Program-made: the position numbers and the translations under genes
Assembly: GCA_003158365.1 (NCBI GenBank)
Contig: PMIW01000087.1
Coordinates: 1-6,852 of the forward strand
DNA: 6,852 bases
Source of the DNA: Ignavibacteriota bacterium
Lineage (GTDB): Bacteria > Bacteroidota > Ignavibacteria > Tepidaquicellales > Tepidaquicellaceae
Reading direction: 5' to 3'
In this document: positions 1-5,178 of the stretch, one piece after another
Layout: each line of letters starts with the position of its first letter
How positions within the stretch are numbered: the first letter of the stretch is position 1
Notes under the pieces: model-generated
Database searches by the model: none
Seen by the model: only the letters and a program-made list of their open reading frames with translations
Told to the model about the DNA's origin: nothing

Positions 1-103
1 AAAAAGGATTTTTTGGAAAACTATTCGGATAGTTATGTCAGGGGAGCTTTGCACTAATCATAAATTACTATTATCTGCAAATAAAATTTCTGTAACCATT
101 TAT

Positions 104-307
104 TTATAAACCTGAGACAAAATCAGGTAAAAATGGAAGTATAAGCCTTGAAAACACGCTTCCAGAGCGGTTTTCAGTATACTCCCTCGTCCTTTTACTC
201 AACAGGTCGTCAGGGTAAATCTGAATCGATTCCGCCAAAAGCAGCCTTAAAACAAGGTCTTTTTCGGACTGTTTTGCATTATTACAATTTTTTAGTAATT
301 GAGTCAT
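104..307 (-). CDS. doubtful small ORF (67 aa) at the end of the kinase operon
   Basis: This 67-codon frame starts inside the last 26 bases of the upstream kinase gene, in a different frame, and ends in TAA. I recognise no family, signal peptide or membrane segment; the middle is charged and the C-terminus is mildly hydrophobic. In favour: it has the position of a fourth operon gene, and most of it is not a shadow of another gene. Against: there is no ribosome binding site, a stable hairpin (149-176) sits inside it, and an ORF of this length arises easily by chance. It could equally be decayed sequence or 3' untranslated region. Confidence 0.2.
   Translation of the reverse strand: MTQLLKNCNNAKQSEKDLVLRLLLAESIQIYPDDLLSKRTREYTENRSGSVFSRLILPFLPDFVSGL
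149..176 (-). terminator. candidate intrinsic terminator hairpin of the kinase operon
   Basis: An inverted repeat pairs TGAAAAC (149-155) with GTTTTCA (170-176). After a one-base bulge at 156 it continues as CGCT (157-160) with AGCG (166-169), around a five-base loop. The arrangement of a short GC core flanked by A- and T-runs resembles an AT-rich bidirectional terminator. It lies about 105 bp after the last kinase gene. The T-run is part of the stem rather than a free tail, so termination is only plausible. It also lies inside the doubtful 67-aa ORF; the two readings conflict. Confidence 0.35.
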
Positions 308-1364
308 TTTGGTCAGGAAGGTTCTGAAACGGTACTTTAGCCGGTTTTATTTTCAGCTTAATTAAATACTTGCTGTTTTCGTTTTTAATTTCCAGACTGT
401 AATTATTACCAAATATCAAATCGAGGCGGCGTTTAATAGATTTTATACTAAAACCATCTTCTGAATTGACCGGACCAGCATCTTTATTTATGTTGTTTGT
501 TACCTCAAACGATAAATTATTTCCCCTGACATTTAGATTAATAACAATTCCCGGGGTTTTTGAAAAACCATCTCCGTATTTAAAAGCATTTTCTATAAAA
601 GGCATAAAAAGCAAAGGGGGGACAAATATTCCAGCTGTATCACCTGTAATATTAAAATCAATAAAACCGGGGTTATATCTTACTCTTTGCAGATTTAAAT
701 AATTATTTATATAATTGATTTCATCATCCAGAAATACTTTATCGGCAGATGATTCGTAAAGCATATAACTCATAATTTCAGAAAGGTTTTCTATACTATA
801 GACTGCTTTATCCGGTGATTTCTCAATCAGAGACCTAATGTTTGTCAAAGTATTAAAAAGAAATTGAGGATTAATCTGCGACCTGAGCATTGCAAGTTCA
901 CCAGATATAAGCTGTTTCTCGATTTCTTTTTGTTTCATAGTATTTTCATACCAGAGCAATGCTATTTTTAAAAGCGAGCCAAATACTACAAACGAAAAAT
1001 TTGTTTCGAGAAAACTTAAGTAGTATTTTAAATATTCAATCACGAATTTATCTCCGCTCAGATCAAAGACCTCTTTAGCCAGAAAATAAAGATAAATGAA
1101 TACAATGGGTACATTAACAACAATTAAGAATAATAATCCGAATATTATTAAATATATTATTTTCTTTTTATTTAGATGTTTCTTGGACACGAAAAAATAA
1201 AACATATAAAAAAGCACAATGATGGATACGGCATATATTAAATAATCACCTGCAATATCATTAAAAGAATATTTTCCAAATGAAGGAATAGTTTCAAGAC
1301 CAATAAAAGACAGCATTGTTGTCCAGAATATAAAATGCAGCAATATTATATGCTTCTTTTGCAT
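282..1364 (-). CDS. LytS/YehU-type membrane histidine kinase paralogue lacking the phospho-acceptor His (probable pseudokinase)
   Basis: The 360-residue protein has four predicted membrane segments (about 8-24, 41-59, 69-95 and 120-138), a short coiled linker (142-156), a His_kinase domain of the LytS family (about 157-235) and a HATPase_c-like domain (about 245-340), with a 20-residue tail. The overall plan and many residues match the kinase encoded at 2088-3119. Family members carry 'QINPHFLFN', whose His is phosphorylated; here it reads QINPQFLFN, with Gln167 (codon CAA, 864-866). The N-box keeps Glu258-Asn259 but reads ENAFKYG instead of ENAFKHG. The G-box is GFSIKSI (304-310) where the sister has GFGLSNI. 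Autophosphorylation therefore seems unlikely, yet the frame is intact over its full length, suggesting a kept role, perhaps as a dimer partner or sensor subunit for the active kinase. It starts four bases after the regulator stop (TAA-ATAA-ATG), so the two are surely co-transcribed. No Shine-Dalgarno sequence is seen. Confidence 0.93.
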   Translation of the reverse strand: MQKKHIILLHFIFWTTMLSFIGLETIPSFGKYSFNDIAGDYLIYAVSIIVLFYMFYFFVSKKHLNKKKIIYLIIFGLLFLIVVNVPIVFIYLYFLAKEVFDLSGDKFVIEYLKYYLSFLETNFSFVVFGSLLKIALLWYENTMKQKEIEKQLISGELAMLRSQINPQFLFNTLTNIRSLIEKSPDKAVYSIENLSEIMSYMLYESSADKVFLDDEINYINNYLNLQRVRYNPGFIDFNITGDTAGIFVPPLLFMPFIENAFKYGDGFSKTPGIVINLNVRGNNLSFEVTNNINKDAGPVNSEDGFSIKSIKRRLDLIFGNNYSLEIKNENSKYLIKLKIKPAKVPFQNLPDQNDSITKKL

Positions 1365-1368
1365 TTAT

Positions 1369-2088
1369 TTATGTTTTATTTCTTCCCGTTGACGATATTA
1401 TATTAAAAAAATTATCCTTGTATTTACTGCCTATCGGCAATTCCTTTTTAGCAATGATTACATTTTGTCCGTCGATGCAGTCGATTTTACTGAGCGAAAC
1501 CAGATATGATTTGTGAATTCTAACGAAACTCGATTCGGGAAGTGTTTTCTCTATGTTTTTGAAACTTTGCAGTGTAATTATGTTGGCTGTCTTCGTTTTT
1601 ATTATTATATATTCACTTAATCCTTCTATATACAGGATATCGTCAAAATTCACTTTTACCATTTTGTAATTCGATTTTACGAAAAAATAGTCTTTATCAC
1701 CGCCGTTTGATTCGGTATTTTTTTGTTCTCCTTTTTGCAGAGTATAAACTTTTTCTACTGCTTTTAAAAATCTTTCAAAAGAAAAAGGTTTGAGAAGATA
1801 ATCCGTAACATCAAGGTCAAATGCATCGACGGCATAATTTCTATATGCTGTAGTCATAATAACTTTCGGTTTCTTTTGAAGTGTCTTAAGTAATTGAGTC
1901 CCTGAAATCCCCCCCATTTCAATGTCAAGAAAAATTAAATCTACATTATTCGACGCGAGAAATTCTATTACGCTAATACCGTCTTTAAATGTTTTCTGCA
2001 ATTTCAGAAATGGCACCTGAGATATATAATCCGTTATTATATCAAGCGCCAGAGGTTCGTCGTCCACAGCAATACATTTTAATATCAT
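1369..2088 (-). CDS. LytTR-family DNA-binding response regulator
   Basis: The 239-residue cytoplasmic regulator has an N-terminal receiver domain (about 3-115) and a C-terminal LytTR DNA-binding domain (about 135-233). The receiver has the acidic pair Asp9-Asp10, phospho-acceptor Asp55 in LDIEM, Thr79/Thr80, and Lys100-Pro101. The LytTR part shows the family blocks 'ILYIEGLSEYIII', 'FVRIHKSYLVSL' and 'LPIGSKYKD'. Length is normal for the LytR/AlgR class. One oddity is that the Pro normally four residues after the Asp (DxxMP) is Gly59, encoded within a run of seven G (1909-1915). The ATG shares its A with the stop of the preceding kinase gene (TAATG), which implies translational coupling. By family rule it is phosphorylated by the LytS-type kinase next to it and binds paired 9-bp direct repeats; a candidate pair lies at 3171-3200. 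Confidence 0.96.
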   Translation of the reverse strand: MILKCIAVDDEPLALDIITDYISQVPFLKLQKTFKDGISVIEFLASNNVDLIFLDIEMGGISGTQLLKTLQKKPKVIMTTAYRNYAVDAFDLDVTDYLLKPFSFERFLKAVEKVYTLQKGEQKNTESNGGDKDYFFVKSNYKMVKVNFDDILYIEGLSEYIIIKTKTANIITLQSFKNIEKTLPESSFVRIHKSYLVSLSKIDCIDGQNVIIAKKELPIGSKYKDNFFNIISSTGRNKT

Positions 2089-3119
2089 TATATAATTAGA
2101 TTAAGTTTAACATTAAAAATTTTATTTTCTTTTGTAATCTCCAATTCATATTTTTTATCGAAAAGCAAATCAAGTCTTCGCCTGATATTAGATAGTCCAA
2201 ACCCGCTTTTTTTACTCTGAATTTCATAATTATCTTTAATGAAATTAATAATTTCGAATTGAATATTTTTTTCTAAAACAACAATTTTAATAATTATTCC
2301 CGGTGCAGGTTTTAACTTGTCACCGTGTTTAAATGCATTTTCTATGAAAGGCATAAAGATAAGGGGTGGAACAAATATTTTGGAATAATCTCCGGATATT
2401 TTAAAATCTATAAAATCCGGGTCGCTGTATCTGATTTTTTCCAAATCAAGATAATTATTAATATGCTCGATTTCATTTACGAGGGATACCGATTCAAACG
2501 ACGAATCATAAAGCATATAGTGCATAATACCCGTAAGTTTATCGACACTGTACACTGCTTTTGACGGAAGACTTCTTATCAGAGATTTTATATTGTTCAG
2601 AGTATTGAATAAAAAGTGCGGGTTTATCTGTGCCCTGAGCATCGCGAGTTCATTAGAGATATTTTGCTTTTCTTTCTCTTTTTGTTTTATTTGATTCCAG
2701 TACATTATCAAAGAAATTTTCGATAAAATTCCAAGTGTAGAAATTATTGCAAGGTATGCAATAACACCATAAATTCTATTTTTTATTCCGTTTTCAAGAG
2801 TATATTCAAATGGATTGGGTGCGGAGTCATACGCAATCGGATAATAAGTAGCGAATGTAAATATGAAACCGAAAACTGTCAGATATGCCAGTTCAAAAAA
2901 AACTACGAAGATTAATCCTTTCTTGTTTAAGCTTTTGGATGATATCAGAAAATAAAACAAATAAAACGTGATAATATTAAAAAATATCCTGAGAGATACA
3001 CTTATGAATCTGGGAACAGACATTGTATCAATACTGTACATGTATGTATCAAGTAAAGAAATGGATAATACAACTACCCAGAATATAACATGAAATTTTA
3101 TGACACTCTTTTTTTCCAT
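2088..3119 (-). CDS. LytS/YehU-type membrane sensor histidine kinase (canonical)
   Basis: The 343-residue sensor kinase is the first gene of the operon. Four hydrophobic segments (about 8-25, 41-60, 68-93 and 115-140) anchor it in the inner membrane. A coiled linker (about 142-156) leads to the His_kinase domain, with QINPHFLFN carrying His168 (codon CAC, 2616-2618) as predicted phospho-acceptor. A HATPase_c domain follows, with N-box ENAFKHG (260-266) and G-box GFGLSNI (306-312), then RRRLDLLF. All expected catalytic motifs are present, in contrast to the paralogue two genes downstream. There is no recognisable extracytoplasmic ligand domain, so the signal is probably sensed in or near the membrane. 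The start is supported by an in-frame TAA at 3129-3131 just upstream. Its stop overlaps the regulator ATG by one base. Upstream lies a 21-bp-period direct repeat that could be an autoregulatory operator. Confidence 0.95.
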   Translation of the reverse strand: MEKKSVIKFHVIFWVVVLSISLLDTYMYSIDTMSVPRFISVSLRIFFNIITFYLFYFLISSKSLNKKGLIFVVFFELAYLTVFGFIFTFATYYPIAYDSAPNPFEYTLENGIKNRIYGVIAYLAIISTLGILSKISLIMYWNQIKQKEKEKQNISNELAMLRAQINPHFLFNTLNNIKSLIRSLPSKAVYSVDKLTGIMHYMLYDSSFESVSLVNEIEHINNYLDLEKIRYSDPDFIDFKISGDYSKIFVPPLIFMPFIENAFKHGDKLKPAPGIIIKIVVLEKNIQFEIINFIKDNYEIQSKKSGFGLSNIRRRLDLLFDKKYELEITKENKIFNVKLNLII

Positions 3120-3142
3120 TAAAAATGCTTAATGAAAAATAC

Positions 3143-3150
3143 TAAATATA
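3143..3150 (-). promoter_or_regulatory. candidate -10/-7 element of the kinase operon
   Basis: On the minus strand this reads TATATTTA. It fits both a sigma70-like TATATT and most of the Bacteroidetes TAnnTTTG element. It lies 20 bp downstream of the proximal TTCACTTAA half-site and 23 bp before the kinase ATG. The region is very AT-rich, so chance matches are common; the spacing relative to the repeat is the main support. Confidence 0.35.
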
Positions 3151-3170
3151 AAGATTTAATAATAATCAAT

Positions 3171-3200
3171 TTAAGTGAACCTTTCTTAATATTAAGTGAA
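3171..3200 (-). promoter_or_regulatory. candidate LytTR operator: perfect 9-bp direct repeat with 21-bp period
   Basis: TTAAGTGAA occurs at 3171-3179 and again at 3192-3200 (TTCACTTAA twice on the minus strand, reading toward the kinase operon). Exactly 12 bp separate the copies. LytTR regulators such as AgrA and AlgR bind imperfect 9-bp direct repeats about 12 bp apart, and TAAGTGAA partly fits the AgrA-type consensus [TA][AC][CA]GTTN[AG][TG]. The pair ends 51 bp before the first gene of an operon encoding a LytTR protein, which suggests autoregulation. Identity of the copies is seen; the binding protein is inferred. Confidence 0.6.
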
Positions 3201-3240
3201 ATCCCGAATTTCAGATATTAAATATAAAATTCACAAAATC

Positions 3241-3270
3241 TTTACTGAAACAATATGCTAATTCGCATAT
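3241..3270 (+). promoter_or_regulatory. degenerate 21-bp-period half-site pair upstream of the first surface-protein gene
   Basis: TTTACTGAA (3241-3249) and TTCGCATAT (3262-3270) sit 21 bp apart. They occupy exactly the positions (offset 1806) of the pair TTCACTTAT/TTCACAGAT upstream of the second surface-protein gene. They match the kinase-operon half-site TTCACTTAA only in part. A competing reading is the perfect 7-bp inverted repeat AATATGC/GCATATT (3252-3258 and 3265-3271), which overlaps the proximal half-site. Confidence 0.35.
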
Positions 3271-3330
3271 TATTTGACGGGATTTGCTGAAAATGATTAT
3301 CCGGTATTATTTATTCTGCGTATATTTAAC
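3269..3330 (+). promoter_or_regulatory. conserved upstream block, probable promoter of the first surface-protein gene
   Basis: This stretch is repeated upstream of the second paralogue (5075-5135). Over the first 40 columns I count 35 identical bases without gaps. It includes the shared core ACGGGATTTGCTGA and a -10-like AATGATTA (3292-3299), 21 bp after the proximal half-site. A TTGACG (3274-3279) could act as a -35 element, with 15-17 bp to the following AT-rich hexamer. The leader to the ATG would be roughly 85 nt. Conservation is seen; the exact promoter elements are inference. Confidence 0.45.
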
Positions 3331-3392
3331 AAAATGTTTAATAAAAACAATCTTTTTATGTACCTAATTTCAAATTCTTTAAATTATAAATT

Positions 3393-4859
3393 ATGAAAAC
3401 AATTATACTTTCAATTCTTTTCTCGTTGTTTTTAAGCACTTGTTTTGCGCAGTCAATTCCTACCGACAGTTTATATCTGGCACAGTCCCGTCCGGGCAAT
3501 ACTCCTGTAATATTTCAATTACAATTTAGCAGCGGATTACGTCCCGTAGAAAGAATAAGTATAACTTCCGATGGCAAAGAAATTTATTATGGCGAATTGG
3601 ATGGATGGCCGGCTGCTACCCAAAGAATAAAATGTTATAAGTATTTAAGTAATAAATGGGAGGGACCTTTTGTGGTTTTTGAAGGATTTGTTGCTCCGGC
3701 GCTTTCGATTAATGATAGTATTATTTATATGCAAAAAGATATGAATGGTCTCGGATGTACTTATTACTCAACAAGAAATAGTACCGGCTGGGATACTCCG
3801 ATCAGGCTGCTTTCATCAAATCTTCAATCACATTATTTTAGGGAAACACAATTGAAAAACTATTATCTTGCTTCAAATCCCGGGGGGAATAGTGATATTT
3901 GCAGGTTAGTAATCCATAACTCTGATACAATTATACAGAGTTTGGGGAAACCCATTAACACTACTGCAACTGAAAACGATTTTTTTATAGCCAGAGATGA
4001 ATCGTTTATTATTTTTTTCAGATTAAGTTCTCCATTCGATTTGTTTATCAGCTATCATAAAAGTGATGGTAACTGGACAAATCCGAAATCCCTCGGCCCA
4101 AATATAAATACACCTAACTATGAATGTTGTCCTTACGTTACCAGCGATAATAAATACCTGTTTTTTACACGGGGTGGAGCAGCAATGCCTTCATACTATA
4201 CATATTGGGTCAAAGTAGACAATATCATAGACAGCTTAAGGCACACTAATTTTATTCCTTATGTAAAAAATCAGATTCCAAACCAAACAGATTCAGTAGG
4301 CAGATTATATTCTTACACGTTTCCTGACAGTACTTTTATTGATGATGACGGCAACAATACACTTACTTATTCTGCAGTATTAAGCACCGGAGGTGCTTTA
4401 CCTTCGTGGCTGGGTTTTAATCCGGCAACAAGGACTTTTTCAGGAACCCCGCCATCAGCAGGAACTTTGAATATAAAAGTAATTGCTACTGATACCGCAA
4501 ATGCTAATGCTTCGTGTACTTTTACTTTAAATAATACTACTTCCATACATCAATCGAATGAGCAAATTGTGAATGAATATAAATTATTACAGAATTACCC
4601 CAATCCTTTTAATCCGGGTACAACAATTAGTTATTCCCTGTTAAATAATGGTAATGTAAATATAAAATTATTTGATGTGCTTGGGAAAGAAATTACTACT
4701 CTTGTAAATTCTTATCAAAAACGGGGAGTATACGATATTACTCTTAATATGAATAATTTAAATTTGTCATCCGGCTTTTATTATTATATTTTAACAGTAA
4801 ATGAACCGAACTCAGGTCAGGTTTTCAAGGAAACAAAAGTAATGAGCTACATAAAGTAA
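3393..4859 (+). CDS. secreted PD40/TolB-like propeller + Ig-like (cadherin/dystroglycan type) protein with T9SS sorting domain, copy 1
   Basis: The 488-residue exported protein begins with a signal peptide (1-19), likely cut before Gln20 (FA|QS). Residues about 25-285 carry beta-propeller-like repeats of the PD40/WD40-like class: RISITSDGKEIYYGE (55-69), APALSINDSIIYM (101-113), ENDFFIARDESFIIFF (194-209) and YVTSDNKYLFFTRGG (248-262). Residues about 293-380 form a dystroglycan/cadherin-type Ig domain (DDDGNNTLTY, LPSWLGF, RTFSGTP, ATDTANA). Residues 400-488 form a T9SS type A sorting domain (QNYPNPFNP, LGKEITTLVN, LSSGFYYY, KVMSYIK). It should be exported by Sec, then moved across the outer membrane by T9SS and anchored or released at the surface. 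No catalytic motif is visible; the substrate or partner is unknown. The leader has no Shine-Dalgarno sequence. It is the first of at least three tandem paralogues and is divergent from the kinase operon. Confidence 0.93.
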   Translation: MKTIILSILFSLFLSTCFAQSIPTDSLYLAQSRPGNTPVIFQLQFSSGLRPVERISITSDGKEIYYGELDGWPAATQRIKCYKYLSNKWEGPFVVFEGFVAPALSINDSIIYMQKDMNGLGCTYYSTRNSTGWDTPIRLLSSNLQSHYFRETQLKNYYLASNPGGNSDICRLVIHNSDTIIQSLGKPINTTATENDFFIARDESFIIFFRLSSPFDLFISYHKSDGNWTNPKSLGPNINTPNYECCPYVTSDNKYLFFTRGGAAMPSYYTYWVKVDNIIDSLRHTNFIPYVKNQIPNQTDSVGRLYSYTFPDSTFIDDDGNNTLTYSAVLSTGGALPSWLGFNPATRTFSGTPPSAGTLNIKVIATDTANANASCTFTLNNTTSIHQSNEQIVNEYKLLQNYPNPFNPGTTISYSLLNNGNVNIKLFDVLGKEITTLVNSYQKRGVYDITLNMNNLNLSSGFYYYILTVNEPNSGQVFKETKVMSYIK

Positions 4860-4901
4860 TTAAATAAAACAGTTAATTGAAATTGTAAATAGCTCTGTTA
4901 A

Positions 4902-4921
4902 AAATTGCACATCGGCAATTT
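4902..4921 (+). repeat. inverted repeat, 7-bp stem and 6-base loop, after copy 1
   Basis: AAATTGC (4902-4908) pairs perfectly with GCAATTT (4915-4921) around ACATCG. It lies 42 bp after the stop of copy 1, a sensible place for 3'-end formation or transcript stabilisation. The bases that follow (CGGGGTTTCTT) give only a weak T-rich tail. Confidence 0.4.
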
Positions 4922-4942
4922 CGGGGTTTCTTACCTGGAGAG

Positions 4943-4978
4943 TTATTGCGGTTAATGTAATTCAGTTTTCCGCAATAA
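4943..4978 (+). repeat. inverted repeat, 9-bp perfect stem with 18-base loop
   Basis: TTATTGCGG (4943-4951) and CCGCAATAA (4970-4978) are exact reverse complements separated by 18 bases. The loop does not fold further in an obvious way and no T-run follows. It may be an RNA hairpin, a protein-binding dyad or a relic of inserted sequence. Confidence 0.4.
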
Positions 4979-5046
4979 GTTTTGAGGTGAGGACCCCCGT
5001 TTAATATCAGTTACATTCGAAAATTAAATTTACAATCCGCACGGTA

Positions 5047-5076
5047 TTCACTTATATAATATTCTTATTCACAGAT
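5047..5076 (+). promoter_or_regulatory. candidate LytTR half-site pair upstream of surface-protein copy 2
   Basis: TTCACTTAT (5047-5055) and TTCACAGAT (5068-5076) are 21 bp apart, both preceded by A (ATTCAC twice). The first matches eight of nine bases of the kinase-operon half-site TTCACTTAA, in the same orientation relative to its gene and with the same 12-bp spacer. This is the best link between the LytTR regulator and the surface-protein array. Binding by that regulator is inferred. Confidence 0.5.
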
Positions 5077-5135
5077 TATTTTACGGGATTTGCTGAATAT
5101 GTTTATCCTGCATTATTTTACCGACGTATACTAAC
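5075..5135 (+). promoter_or_regulatory. conserved upstream block, probable promoter of surface-protein copies 2 and 3
   Basis: This is the counterpart of 3269-3330, with the shared core ACGGGATTTGCTGA. TATGTTTA (5098-5105) fits TAnnTTTA and lies 21 bp after the proximal half-site, nearly the same spacing as in the kinase operon (20 bp). TTTACG (5080-5085) is a possible -35. The predicted leader is about 65-70 nt and ends in an AT-rich start region without a Shine-Dalgarno sequence. Confidence 0.45.
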
Positions 5136-5178
5136 TGAACTGTTTTATGAAATATTTTAAAAACTTTAAATAAATATT

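Larger units (their letters stand above)
4860..5046. other. intergenic region between surface-protein copies 1 and 2, no gene seen
   Basis: The gap between the two paralogues is 319 bp. Its right part (5047-5178) holds the half-sites, conserved promoter block and leader of copy 2. The left part contains no credible coding frame but has two inverted repeats (4902-4921 and 4943-4978). Neither is followed by a T-run, so neither is a convincing intrinsic terminator. The stretch around 4981-5000 (GAGGTGAGGACCCCCG) is more GC-rich than its surroundings and has no explanation that I can give. Confidence 0.6.

Noticed and set aside
19..34. Short inverted repeat AACTAT-TCGG-ATAGTT as operon terminator
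   Set aside because: The stem is only six AT-rich base pairs and the following tract is weak; the hairpin at 149-176 is a better candidate.
1..57. Possible 3' end of a plus-strand gene entering the window (18 codons then TAA)
   Set aside because: Too short to judge, no recognisable motif, and another plus-strand frame is also open to about 109.
466..702. Plus-strand 78-codon frame
   Set aside because: Lies wholly inside the conserved kinase-domain coding sequence on the minus strand and shows no family features.
2325..2564. Plus-strand 79-codon frame
   Set aside because: Antisense to the His_kinase and ATPase region of the canonical kinase gene; a composition shadow.
3230..3238. Extra TTCACAAAA half-site
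   Set aside because: No partner at 21 bp; the nearest TTCA (3210) is 20 bp away and poorly matched, and it is out of register with the copy 2 arrangement.
3441..3452. Lipobox-like LSTC in the signal peptide of copy 1 (also NTC in copy 3)
   Set aside because: Thr directly before Cys is not a usual lipobox, and copy 2 has Gly at the Cys position; signal peptidase I cleavage before Gln20 fits all three.
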